64,000 nucleotides of DNA from Halomonas sp. MCCC 1A13316 (GTDB taxonomy: Bacteria; Pseudomonadota; Gammaproteobacteria; Pseudomonadales; Halomonadaceae), in the NCBI RefSeq assembly GCF_014931605.1, contig NZ_CP053382.1:2170001-2234000 (forward strand), written 5' to 3'. The notes beneath the pieces are model-generated. The model searched no databases. It saw nothing but the letters and a program-made list of their open reading frames with translations, and was not told the DNA's origin. This document shows positions 56,210 through 64,000 of this stretch, piece after piece; positions within the stretch are counted from its first letter, which is position 1, and every line of letters starts with the position of its first letter. Position numbers and translations under genes: made by a program.

Positions 56210-59200
56210 TCAGGCGGGGTCATAGGAGAGGACTGGGGACAGCCAGCGCTCCATTTCCACAAGCGACATACCCTTGCGCTGGGCCAATGCCTCGACCTGA
56301 TCGCGGGTGATCTTGCCGGTGGAGAAATACTTCGACTGCGGATGAGAGAAGTACCACCCCGATACCGCCGCGGCCGGCCACATGGCGAAGTTCTCGGTCA
56401 GCTCGATGCCGGCGTTCTCGGTGGCCTCGAGCAAGCGGAACAAGGTACGCTTCTCGGTATGATCGGGGCAGGCGGGGTAGCCCGGCGCCGGTCGGATGCC
56501 TTGGTATTTCTCGGCGATCAGGGCATCGTTGTCCAGCGTCTCGTCGGGCACATAGCCCCAGTACTCCTTGCGCACACGCTCGTGCATGCGCTCGGCGAAA
56601 GCCTCGGCCAGGCGGTCGGTGAGCGCCTGGACCATGATCGCGCTGTAGTCGTCGCCGGCGGCCTTGTAGCGCTCGGCCAAGGCCTCGACGCCGTGCCCGG
56701 TTGTCACGGCAAAGCCGCCGATCCAGTCGGGCTTGCCGCTTTCCTTGGGCGCCACGAAATCGGCCAGGCTGTAGCACACGCCGTCGCGATTCTTGGTGGT
56801 CTGCTGGCGAATGTGATGCAACCGTTTGATCACTTCACTGCGCGTTTCATCGGCATAGACCTCGATGACGTCATCATCGACGCTGTTGGCAGGCCACAGG
56901 CCGATCACGCCACGTGCCTCGACGTGCTTCTCGTCGATCAGCTTGCGCAGCATTTCCTGCCCGTCGGCAAACAGGTTGCGCGCCGCCTCGCCGACCACCG
57001 CATCGTCGAGAATCTTGGGATATTTACCTGTCAGTTCCCAGCTCATGAAGAAGGGCGTCCAGTCGATGCGCTCGACCAGCTCCTCGATACCGTAGCCGTG
57101 GAACACCTTGAGTCCGGTGAAGGTGGGCTTGGGCGGGGTATAGCCGTCCCAATCGATGGGCAGCTTGCGCTGGCGGGCTTCGGCATAGCTCAGGTCGGCA
57201 GCCTTGGGTCGCCGTTTGGCATTGCGGTCGCGCACCTGCTCGTACTCGGCCTTGATCTCGGCGATATAGGCCGGCTTGAGGATGGGTGAAAGCAATTTGC
57301 CTGCCACGCCTACCGCACGCGAGGCATCGGTCACGTAAATCACCGGCTCGTCGTACTGCGGTTCGACCTTGACCGCTGTATGCGCCTTGGAAGTCGTCGC
57401 ACCACCGATCAGCAACGGTAGCGTGAACCCCTGACGCTTCATCTCCTTGGCCACGTGGACCATTTCGTCCAGAGAAGGGGTGATCAGGCCGGAGAGGCCA
57501 ATGATGTCGGCATTCTCCTGGCGGGCCGTCTGCAGGATCTTCTCGGCCGGCACCATCACACCGAGGTCCACCACGTCGTAGTTGTTGCATTGCAGGACAA
57601 CGCCGACGATGTTCTTGCCGATATCGTGCACATCGCCCTTGACCGTGGCCATGACGATCTTGCCCTTGGCCTGGGTACCTTCGCTCTTCTCAGCTTCGAT
57701 GTAGGGAATGAGGTAGGCCACCGCCTGCTTCATGACGCGGGCCGACTTGACCACCTGGGGAAGGAACATCTTGCCGGCACCGAACAGGTCGCCGACCACG
57801 TTCATGCCATCCATCAACGGCCCTTCGATCACTTCGATGGGGCGCGCGGCGCGCTGACGGGCAAGTTCGGTATCTTCTTCTATAAAGACGGTGATGCCCT
57901 TGACCAGAGCGTGCTCGATGCGCTTCTCCACCGGCCAGCTGCGCCACTCGAGGTCCTCCTTCTTGGCCGCGCCGCTACCGTCACCCTTGTACTTGTCGGC
58001 CAGGTCGACCAGTCGCTCGGTACCGTCGCTGCGACGGTTGAGCACCACGTCCTCGACCGCTTCGCGCAGCTCGGCCGGCAGGCCGTCGTAGACCGCCAAC
58101 TGACCGGCATTGACGATGCCCATGGTCAGGCCGGCGCGGATGGCGTGGTAAAGGAACACCGAATGGATCGCCTCGCGCACCGGGTCGTTGCCGCGAAACG
58201 AGAACGACACGTTGGAGACGCCGCCTGACACCATGGCATGGGGCAGATGTTCGCGGATCCAGCGGGTGGCTTCGATGAAGTCGACGGCGTAGTTGTCGTG
58301 CTCCTCGATGCCGGTGGCGATGGCAAAGATATTGGGATCGAAGATGATGTCTTCGGGCGGGAAGCCGATCTCTTCCACCAGCAGCTCATAGGCGCGCTGA
58401 CAGATCTCCGTCTTGCGCGCGAAGGTGTCGGCCTGGCCGGCCTCGTCGAACGCCATTACCACTACGGCAGCGCCGTAGCGGCGGCACAGCGTCGCCTGCT
58501 CGCGGAAAGCCGCTTCGCCCTCCTTGAGCGAGATGGAGTTGACCACCGCCTTGCCCTGCACGCACTTGAGCCCGGCCTCGATGATCTCCCACTTGGACGA
58601 GTCGATCATGATCGGCACGCGAGCGATGTCGGGCTCTCCGGCGATCAGGTTGAGGAAGCGCACCATCGCTTCCTGCGACTCCAGCATGCCCTCGTCCATG
58701 TTGATGTCGATAACCTGTGCACCGTTCTCCACCTGCTCCAGCGCCACCTCCAGCGCCGTGGTGTAGTCCTCATCGACGATCAGGCGCTTGAAGCGCGCCG
58801 AGCCGGTGACGTTGGTGCGCTCGCCGACGTTGACGAACAGCGAATCCTTCTCGATGTTGAACGGCTCGAGCCCCGAAAGCCGGCAGGCGCGCGGACGCTC
58901 GGGCACCTGACGCGGTGCCAGGCCTTGAATGGCGGCATGGATCGCGGCGATGTGTTCAGGGGTCGAACCGCAGCAGCCACCGATGATGTTGACCAGGCCG
59001 CTCTCGGCAAATTCGGCAACGATGTTGGCCATCTCTTCCGGCGTCTGGTCGTACTCGCCGAACTCGTTGGGCAGGCCGGCATTGGGGTGCGCGGAGACAA
59101 AGGTGTCGGCCTTGGTCGAAAGCTCTTCCAGGTAGGGGCGCAGCTCCTCGGCACCCAGCGCACAGTTCAGGCCGATGGAAAGCGGCCGGGCATGACGTAC

Positions 59201-59911
59201 AGAATTCCAGAACGCCTCGGTAGTCTGGCCCGAGAGGGTGCGGCCGGAGGCGTCGGTGATGGTGCCGGAGATCATCACCGGCAACCGCTCGCCGCGATCG
59301 TCGAACAGCGTCTCCAAGGCGAAGATGGCCGCCTTGGCGTTGAGCGTATCGAAGATGGTCTCGATCAGGATCAGGTCGGCACCACCCTCGATCAGCGCCT
59401 CGGCGGCTTCGTAGTAGTTCTCGCGCAGCTGGTCGAAGGTGACGTTGCGCTTGGCCGGGTCGTTGACGTCGGGCGACAGCGAGGCGGTGCGTGAGGTCGG
59501 CCCCAGCACCCCGGCCACGTAACGCGGCACGCCGGTTTCGGCCGCAACGGCGTCGCATACTGCACGCGCCAGGCGTGCCGATTCACGATTCAGTTCGGGT
59601 ACCAGTTCCTCCATGCCATAGTCCGCCTGCGAAAGACGGGTACTGTTGAAGGTGTTGGTCTCGACGATGTCGGCGCCGGCTTCGAGGTAGTCGCGATGAA
59701 TGCGCGTCACCAGCTCGGGGCAGGTCAGCGCCAACAGATCGTTGTTGCCCTTGAGTTCGGAGGGCCAGTCGCGGAAGCGCTCGCCGCGGAAATCCTCTTC
59801 GTCGAGCCGGGCATTCTGCAACATGGTACCCATGCCGCCATCCAGCATGAGGATGCGCTCGCCGAGCCGTTCGGTGAGGGTAGCGGTCAGTGCAGAGGGT
59901 AGGGCGGCCAT
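56210..59911 (-). CDS. metH: Cobalamin-dependent methionine synthase
   Basis: 1233 residues with all modules. Homocysteine domain (about 1-325) with [10 protein letters not shown] and zinc cysteines in GLNCALGA and [11 protein letters not shown]; pterin domain (about 355-620); cobalamin cap and Rossmann module with [17 protein letters not shown] holding the cobalt-ligating histidine; AdoMet activation domain (about 900-1233) with [15 protein letters not shown]. It transfers the methyl group of 5-methyltetrahydrofolate to homocysteine. The leader (59912 to about 60060) has a hairpin ACCAGCC/GGCTGGT (60020-60045) but I do not see a cobalamin or SAH riboswitch. Confidence 0.97.
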   Translation of the reverse strand: MAALPSALTATLTERLGERILMLDGGMGTMLQNARLDEEDFRGERFRDWPSELKGNNDLLALTCPELVTRIHRDYLEAGADIVETNTFNSTRLSQADYGMEELVPELNRESARLARAVCDAVAAETGVPRYVAGVLGPTSRTASLSPDVNDPAKRNVTFDQLRENYYEAAEALIEGGADLILIETIFDTLNAKAAIFALETLFDDRGERLPVMISGTITDASGRTLSGQTTEAFWNSVRHARPLSIGLNCALGAEELRPYLEELSTKADTFVSAHPNAGLPNEFGEYDQTPEEMANIVAEFAESGLVNIIGGCCGSTPEHIAAIHAAIQGLAPRQVPERPRACRLSGLEPFNIEKDSLFVNVGERTNVTGSARFKRLIVDEDYTTALEVALEQVENGAQVIDINMDEGMLESQEAMVRFLNLIAGEPDIARVPIMIDSSKWEIIEAGLKCVQGKAVVNSISLKEGEAAFREQATLCRRYGAAVVVMAFDEAGQADTFARKTEICQRAYELLVEEIGFPPEDIIFDPNIFAIATGIEEHDNYAVDFIEATRWIREHLPHAMVSGGVSNVSFSFRGNDPVREAIHSVFLYHAIRAGLTMGIVNAGQLAVYDGLPAELREAVEDVVLNRRSDGTERLVDLADKYKGDGSGAAKKEDLEWRSWPVEKRIEHALVKGITVFIEEDTELARQRAARPIEVIEGPLMDGMNVVGDLFGAGKMFLPQVVKSARVMKQAVAYLIPYIEAEKSEGTQAKGKIVMATVKGDVHDIGKNIVGVVLQCNNYDVVDLGVMVPAEKILQTARQENADIIGLSGLITPSLDEMVHVAKEMKRQGFTLPLLIGGATTSKAHTAVKVEPQYDEPVIYVTDASRAVGVAGKLLSPILKPAYIAEIKAEYEQVRDRNAKRRPKAADLSYAEARQRKLPIDWDGYTPPKPTFTGLKVFHGYGIEELVERIDWTPFFMSWELTGKYPKILDDAVVGEAARNLFADGQEMLRKLIDEKHVEARGVIGLWPANSVDDDVIEVYADETRSEVIKRLHHIRQQTTKNRDGVCYSLADFVAPKESGKPDWIGGFAVTTGHGVEALAERYKAAGDDYSAIMVQALTDRLAEAFAERMHERVRKEYWGYVPDETLDNDALIAEKYQGIRPAPGYPACPDHTEKRTLFRLLEATENAGIELTENFAMWPAAAVSGWYFSHPQSKYFSTGKITRDQVEALAQRKGMSLVEMERWLSPVLSYDPA

Positions 59912-60091
59912 GGGTTGGGTCGGTCTCCAGCGAAAGTCACGTCTATGAATCTATGCCGCCCCGCTGATTCTTGTTGGCTACTGGCAGGGTCGGTCGTGTC
60001 AGCCCGACATGGTAGCAAAACCAGCCGCTTGAGGGCAGGGCTGGTCAAAAACCGAGCAAAATAGTCGGGATTGTCTCGCGGCAGGCTTTTG

Positions 60092-60108
60092 CATACCATA
60101 ATGGTATG
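60092..60108. promoter_or_regulatory. Perfect 17-bp palindrome in the metH/nfuA divergent region
   Basis: CATACCAT-A-ATGGTATG is perfectly symmetric and lies 49 bases before the nfuA ATG. It covers the likely nfuA -10 (CATAAT 60097-60102 or TACCAT 60094-60099, with TTGTCT 60071-60076 as -35). It is well placed to be an operator for nfuA. It does not match the IscR motifs I know. Confidence 0.6.
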
Positions 60109-60156
60109 TCACATATGGCCGGCCCGACGAGGCCCAGCCCGACCAGCGAGAACACC

Positions 60157-60747
60157 ATGAGCGAGATCATCCGGATTACCGACAGCGCCCAGGACTACCT
60201 CGCCGAGCTGCTCGAGAAGCAGAACGTCGAAGGAATTGCGGTGCGCATCTTCATCACCCAGCCGGGTACCCCCTATGCCGAGACCTGCCTGGCCTATTGC
60301 CGGCCTGGCGAGGAGGAGCCCAGCGATGAGCGCCTGGAGCTAGAAAAGATCACGGCGCTGATCGACAAGAACAGCATTGCCTTCCTCGAGGAAGCGGTGG
60401 TCGACTTCAATGCCGATCGCATGGGCGGCCAGCTGACCATCAAGGCGCCCAATGCCAAGATGCCTAAGGTCAACGCCGACAGCCCGATCGAAGATCGCGT
60501 CAATTACATCCTCTACAGCGAGATCAACCCCGGGCTTGCCGCCCACGGCGGTGAAATCAAGCTGGTCGAATTGACCGCGGATCAGGTGGCGGTACTCGCT
60601 TTTGGTGGAGGTTGCCAGGGCTGTGCAGCAGTCGATCTGACTCTCAAGGAAGGCGTGGAGAAGACCCTGATGGAGCGCATTCCTGAGCTTGCCGGTATCC
60701 GCGACGTGACCGACCACACCGACACCACCAACGCCTATTATCGCTGA
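60157..60747 (+). CDS. nfuA: Fe-S cluster carrier NfuA
   Basis: 196 residues from the ATG of [19 protein letters not shown]. An N-terminal degenerate A-type carrier domain (about 1-95) is fused to a C-terminal Nfu domain with the cluster-binding cysteines in [15 protein letters not shown] (about 150-153). It delivers 4Fe-4S clusters to client enzymes, especially under stress. SufE is encoded 2.6 kb away. A symmetric candidate operator overlaps the promoter. Confidence 0.95.
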   Translation: MSEIIRITDSAQDYLAELLEKQNVEGIAVRIFITQPGTPYAETCLAYCRPGEEEPSDERLELEKITALIDKNSIAFLEEAVVDFNADRMGGQLTIKAPNAKMPKVNADSPIEDRVNYILYSEINPGLAAHGGEIKLVELTADQVAVLAFGGGCQGCAAVDLTLKEGVEKTLMERIPELAGIRDVTDHTDTTNAYYR

Positions 60748-60791
60748 TCACTCCACTTCGGTCCCTCTTTCGCCGACACCGTCTTAAACCG

Positions 60792-60822
60792 TTCAGGCGC
60801 GCCCCTCAGGGGCACGCCTGAA
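60792..60822. terminator. Bidirectional terminator between nfuA and the kfrA-like gene
   Basis: A 14-bp stem TTCAGGCGCGCCCC / GGGGCACGCCTGAA with one mismatch and loop TCA. It lies between the converging genes. Confidence 0.75.
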
Positions 60823-60826
60823 GGCT

Positions 60827-61876
60827 TCATCGAACGCTCTCGGAGGGCTCCGCTGCAGAGTCAGAGTCTTCCTGCGCTTCAGCTCCTCCCTCCGAATGGC
60901 GCGACACCACGCCATCTTCACCCGGCTGCCAGATGCGCCGCATCAGCTCGGCATCGAGCGTGCGCAGGCGTGCCGCCTGCTCGTCGATATGACGCTTCTG
61001 ATCGTCGATGCGCGCCTGCAGCAGTGACTGCTCGTGGCGCATGGTATCGATGCGCTCCTCGGCGCGGCTCCTGGCCCACTGCGTCTCACGGTGCTGCTTC
61101 TCCTCGCGCCCCAGTGCTGCCTGCGTTTCGTGAAGCTGTCGCTGCAGGTTGTCCTGACGTTTCTCCAGCTGCTGGACGGTGGCGTCATGCCGCTTCTCGG
61201 CCGACACCCGTTCCTGCCGAGACTCGTCGAGCAGGCTCATAAGACGCGCCTCGGCCGCCTCGTGGCGCTGCTCCTCCTGATTCAGGCGCGCCAACTGCTG
61301 AGCGTCGCGGTCGGCCAATGCCTGCTGGTGGGCCTTACCCTGCTGCTCGTTCTCCTTTTGCAGCTTGTCGAGCTGCTGCAAGGAGCGAGCTAGCCGCTCC
61401 TCCAATTGGCGGGCGCGCTCCTGCCACTGGTCGCGCTCGGCTTCCACCCGTGCCAAGGCGGCACTGCGCTGCTCGAGACGCTGCTCCGTTCCCGCCAGGT
61501 GCGACGACAGGGCGGCTTCGCGCTGCTCGGCATCTTCAACCTGGCGCTGCGCCTCCTGCATGGCAGCCTCGATCTCGGCCACGCGTCGGTCGGCCTCCTC
61601 GCGGTAACTTGCCAGGACCTCACCGGCTGACTCCTGAGCCTTTTGCCACAGGCCTTCCGCCAGCCTGAGCACCGGCTCCGGCATGGCATGAGAGGCGGGC
61701 AGGTCACGGTTAGCGTCGCGCTGGAACCGCCACTCGCGCAGGTGATCGCTGATCGTAGTGAAACTGCCGGTTCCCAGCACGTCACGAATTTTCTGGACAC
61801 TGGGGGCATCCCCTTTGGCCAGCAGGGCCTCGATGGCCTGCTGAACGTCCTCGTACTGCACACCGCTGCGTGCCAT
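60827..61876 (-). CDS. KfrA-like DNA-binding coiled-coil protein
   Basis: 349 residues. The N-terminus (about 1-115) is a KfrA_N domain: VQQAIEALLAKGDAPSVQKIRDVLGTGSFTT and ISDHLREWRFQRD form the DNA-binding part. From about 90 to 315 the chain is an unbroken coiled coil rich in Q, E and R. The acidic tail has SEGGAEAQEDSDSAAE. Plasmid KfrA proteins bind palindromic sites in their own promoters and help stabilise plasmids. Here the gene is chromosomal and divergent from a tyrosine recombinase gene, with large palindromes between. AAGGAG precedes the ATG. Confidence 0.87.
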   Translation of the reverse strand: MARSGVQYEDVQQAIEALLAKGDAPSVQKIRDVLGTGSFTTISDHLREWRFQRDANRDLPASHAMPEPVLRLAEGLWQKAQESAGEVLASYREEADRRVAEIEAAMQEAQRQVEDAEQREAALSSHLAGTEQRLEQRSAALARVEAERDQWQERARQLEERLARSLQQLDKLQKENEQQGKAHQQALADRDAQQLARLNQEEQRHEAAEARLMSLLDESRQERVSAEKRHDATVQQLEKRQDNLQRQLHETQAALGREEKQHRETQWARSRAEERIDTMRHEQSLLQARIDDQKRHIDEQAARLRTLDAELMRRIWQPGEDGVVSRHSEGGAEAQEDSDSAAEPSESVR

Positions 61877-61996
61877 GACGATCTCCTTGGTGGTGTGGCG
61901 GCTGATCCTTGCTCACGCGGCAGGGCGTCGCTTGTTCTTGCTGTTGCCGTGCGCCCTGGATAGCTAAGCATAGCGACTTTCGTCCAATCCGAAAAG

Positions 61997-62073
61997 AAGA
62001 TTACATTACGTTTATTACGTAATAAACATAATGAAATGGTTATAAATTCAAGATTACCCGTCTTATCTTGAAT
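61997..62073. repeat. AT-rich spacer with inverted and direct repeats between kfrA-like and integrase genes
   Basis: A 30-bp palindrome spans 62004-62033: arms CATTACGTTTATTAC and GTAATAAACATAATG, symmetric except for one base pair, with a perfect core TTTATTACGTAATAAA (62011-62026). A second inverted repeat, ATTCAAGAT (62046-62054) and ATCTTGAAT (62065-62073), has a 10-base spacer. AAGATTAC occurs as a direct repeat at 61997-62004 and 62050-62057, 53 bases apart. They could be KfrA operators, recombinase sites, or both. Confidence 0.75.
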
Positions 62074-62131
62074 AAATTATCGCTACAGGCGAGACTCGAG
62101 CCATTCGATAGCAGAAACGGGAGGAGGCGCG

Positions 62132-63325
62132 ATGAGGGTACCGATCGGGGAGGGCGACGGCGCCGTTCTTCCCGGCCAGCAGCAGGGGGCGAGCATGCCC
62201 ACCCCGGCACTTGACGTGGCGCTGCCCGAGGCAAGCCGGACAGCACGTATTGCCGCCGGAAGCGACGCCGAGGCGGTAGCGCAATGGCTCGCCGAGTTTC
62301 GCGCCAGCCCGCAGACGCTACGCGCCTACCGCCGCGAGGCAGAGCGCCTGCTGCTATGGCTCGGGCGGGAAGGGCGCAGCCTGACCGAGCTGCGCCGGCA
62401 CGACCTCGATGCCTACGAGGCCTTTCTCGCCGCTCCCTCGCCGCATCAGCTCTGGGTAGGCCCATCACGGCCGCGCCATTCGCCGGACTGGCGTCCGTTT
62501 CGTGGACCACTATCCCCGGCCAGCCGCCGACAGAGCCTGATCATTCTGCAGGGTATGTTCACCTGGCTGGTGGAGGCAGGGTGGGTCAGCCACAATCCGT
62601 TCCGCCTGATGCGCGACAAGCGCCGCCGCCTCGACAATCGCCAGCCCGGCATCGATCGCTATCTGGAACGCCCGTTATGGGAGTGGCTATGGCAATGGTT
62701 GACACGACCGCAGCAGGGGAACATCAGCGTTCGCGAGCGATACATCCGGCACCGACGGATCATTATTTTCGGCTTCGCCTACTTGTTGGCGCCGCGAATC
62801 AGCGAGATGGCCGCCGCCGAAATGGGTGACTTCTTCCGGCGCGAAGGGAGATGGTGGTGGCATGTGGTGGGCAAGGGCGACAAGACGGCGCGAATACCGG
62901 TACCCGACGACATGCTGGCCCTGCTGGGCGGCTGGCGAGAAATGCTGGGCCTGGCACCCGAGCCACTTCCGGGCGAGGAGGGAGCCGTACTGCGCGGCCT
63001 GAATGGCCAGCGCGGCCTGGGCGACAACCAGCTCTATCGACTGATTCGCGATGCCTTTCGCCAGGCGGCCGATGCCCTGGAGGCCGAGGCGGGAGAGAAG
63101 GCAATGTCGCAAGTGGCCCGGCTGCGTGACGCGACCCCGCACTGGTTGCGCCATACTGCACTCACGCACCAGGCCCAGGCCGGCGTCGAGCTACGCTACC
63201 TCGCCAGCACCGCACGTCATTCCCGACTGGACACCACCGCGCAGTACCTGCATGCCGAAGACGAGGAGTGGCATCGCCAGCAATCCACCCATGTCTTGCC
63301 CGCCCGGGTGGAGGAGCCGGTATAA
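62132..63325 (+). CDS. Tyrosine recombinase / site-specific integrase
   Basis: 397 residues from the ATG of MRVPIGEGDG (GGAGGAGG upstream). An N-terminal SAM-like core-binding domain (about 45-165) precedes the catalytic domain (about 180-380). All active residues are visible: R222 in APRISEMAA, K248 in GKGDK, H337 and R340 in HWLRHT, H363 in ARHSRLDTTAQYLH, and nucleophile Y372. There is no cargo and no tRNA target at this locus, so it may be a resident, domesticated enzyme rather than an active island integrase. The stop overlaps a TATAAT box of sufE. Confidence 0.92.
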   Translation: MRVPIGEGDGAVLPGQQQGASMPTPALDVALPEASRTARIAAGSDAEAVAQWLAEFRASPQTLRAYRREAERLLLWLGREGRSLTELRRHDLDAYEAFLAAPSPHQLWVGPSRPRHSPDWRPFRGPLSPASRRQSLIILQGMFTWLVEAGWVSHNPFRLMRDKRRRLDNRQPGIDRYLERPLWEWLWQWLTRPQQGNISVRERYIRHRRIIIFGFAYLLAPRISEMAAAEMGDFFRREGRWWWHVVGKGDKTARIPVPDDMLALLGGWREMLGLAPEPLPGEEGAVLRGLNGQRGLGDNQLYRLIRDAFRQAADALEAEAGEKAMSQVARLRDATPHWLRHTALTHQAQAGVELRYLASTARHSRLDTTAQYLHAEDEEWHRQQSTHVLPARVEEPV

Positions 63326-63326
63326 T
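63296..63326 (+). promoter_or_regulatory. Candidate promoter of sufE inside the integrase 3' end
   Basis: TATAAT (63321-63326) includes the integrase stop codon. TTGCCC (63296-63301) lies 19 bases upstream, a slightly long spacer. Confidence 0.45.
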
Positions 63327-63353
63327 AGCGGTCAAGCCAACCAGGGAGACGAC

Positions 63354-63785
63354 ATGACCACCGAAGCCACGGCCGAACAAGCCCAGCAGGCCCTGCAGGA
63401 AGAGTTCGAGATGTTCGATAACTGGATGGATCGCTACCAGTACATCATCGACATGGGCAAGCAACTGCCGGCGTTTCCGGAGGAGTGGAAGACCCCCGAG
63501 CGCAAGATCCAGGGCTGCCAGTCGAACGTGTGGATGCATCATCGCCGCGACGGCGAGATGCTGCACTTCGATGCGGTGTCGGATGCCGCCATCGTCTCCG
63601 GCCTGATCGCGGTGCTGTTGCGTATTTACAATGACCGTCCGGCCGGTGAAATTCGCGATACCAGCCCGCATTTCCTCGGAGACCTGGGGCTCGACAAGCA
63701 CCTGTCCCCCACACGCAGCAATGGCCTGCACGCCATGCTCGGCAAGATCTACGAAGTTGCTGCGGAAGCGGCACCCGCTAGCTGA
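63354..63785 (+). CDS. sufE: Cysteine desulfuration protein SufE
   Basis: 143 residues from the ATG of MTTEATAEQAQQALQEEF (GGGAG upstream). The sulfur-accepting cysteine is C55 in KIQGCQSNVWMH. Other family features are DRYQYIIDMGKQLP and HLSPTRSNGLHAMLGKI. It takes persulfide sulfur from a SufS-type desulfurase. No sufBCDS genes are near, so it works from a separate locus. It begins 28 bases after the integrase stop. Confidence 0.95.
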   Translation: MTTEATAEQAQQALQEEFEMFDNWMDRYQYIIDMGKQLPAFPEEWKTPERKIQGCQSNVWMHHRRDGEMLHFDAVSDAAIVSGLIAVLLRIYNDRPAGEIRDTSPHFLGDLGLDKHLSPTRSNGLHAMLGKIYEVAAEAAPAS

Positions 63786-64000
63786 CGTTGCGCTACAGGT
63801 AGCTTGGCGGCATGCCGTATGCGCTCGCGCTCGAGAATTTGCTCGGCATCAAGACTGCAGATGGCAACGTCCCGTGCAGCGGGTATCTCTCCCGCCAACT
63901 GAAGCACCTGGTAACGAGCGCAGCAAACGCGCAGGAAGGAAGCGAAGTTGGCGGGATCGTGCCCAGCCTCGGCGCACTCTCGTGAGAGCTTCGCCACCAG
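63749..64000 (-). CDS. Unidentified partial reading frame at the right edge
   Basis: A minus-strand frame enters from the right edge and stops at 63749, overlapping the sufE end by 37 bases. It contains RECAEAGHDPANFASFLRV and LDAEQILERERIRHAAKLP, with codon use consistent with coding. I do not recognise the family. The overlap with sufE weakens the case, so the true end or frame may differ. Confidence 0.35.
   Translation of the reverse strand: MVAKLSRECAEAGHDPANFASFLRVCCARYQVLQLAGEIPAARDVAICSLDAEQILERERIRHAAKLPVAQRQLAGAASAATS

Noticed and set aside
58238..59494. 418-codon plus-strand frame opposite metH
   Set aside because: It is a shadow of metH; its codon pattern follows the metH frame.
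59912..60091. Cobalamin or SAH riboswitch before metH
   Set aside because: I looked for the B12-box-like and SAH-switch core sequences in the metH leader and saw neither; only one simple hairpin is present.
60827..63325. Prophage or genomic island marked by the integrase
   Set aside because: Both flanks are core Fe-S genes, there is no cargo, no tRNA at the junction and no visible att repeats.

Overview
The window looks like a chromosomal segment of a halophilic gammaproteobacterium, most likely Halomonadaceae (Halomonas or a close relative). This rests on high GC, acidic proteins, NhaD and NhaP2 antiporters, TRAP and SulP transporters, a gloB/mltD/yafS/rnhA/dnaQ neighbourhood, tusDCBE, and the cysI-DUF934 pair. 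The assignment is inferred from gene content and protein resemblance, not from a database search. Nearly all of the sequence is core or metabolic genome. There is no CRISPR array, insertion sequence or prophage block. The only recombination gene is a single tyrosine recombinase beside a KfrA-like protein near the right end.

Layout: 1-194 is the end of etfA (+). 293-7393 is a minus-strand operon with its own near-consensus promoter: a TAXI receptor, a fused TRAP permease, a crotonase fused to a decayed hydroxyacyl-CoA dehydrogenase, and large and small acyl-CoA dehydrogenases. 7575-16891 holds a SulP transporter, metY (one-base frameshift), a chemoreceptor with a C-terminal sensor, RarD, an omega-amidase, rsuA and a 7TM diguanylate cyclase. 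17020-24729 is a minus-strand run: gloB, mltD, yejA, yejB, yejE, yejF. 24908-27732 carries a yafS-like gene, rnhA, dnaQ and nudC. 27778-36724 has an SCP2 protein, sohB, an ArsR-type regulator, prpE, yhhQ, an esterase, an NMT1/Thi5-like binding protein and nhaP2. 36846-38875 has a 28-residue membrane microprotein, nhaD and tRNA-Ser(UGA). 38952-44335 has a Nudix hydrolase, yccA, tusDCBE, acpH, and moeA-moaB-DUF1244. 44403-48940 groups an XRE-cupin regulator, an HDAC-like deacetylase and a divergent Pat-type lysine acetyltransferase. 49001-54681 has pdxH, DUF2069, wrbA, arsC, a GGCT-like protein, smrA, DUF934 and cysI. 54819-63785 has a MATE transporter, metH, nfuA, the kfrA-like/integrase pair and sufE.

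Several groups appear to work together. The TRAP/acyl-CoA dehydrogenase operon looks like an uptake-plus-beta-oxidation unit that can pass electrons to ETF. MltD may release peptidoglycan fragments that the adjacent YejABEF could import. The acetyltransferase/deacetylase pair resembles an acu-like control circuit for acyl-CoA synthetases, and PrpE in the same window carries the usual acetyl-acceptor lysine motif. TusDCBE is the sulfur relay for tRNA 2-thiouridine. NfuA and SufE serve Fe-S assembly. The least explained loci are the 293-7393 operon with its decayed dehydrogenase domain, the acetylation module with a nearly leaderless regulator, and the KfrA/recombinase pair around an AT-rich, palindrome-rich spacer.
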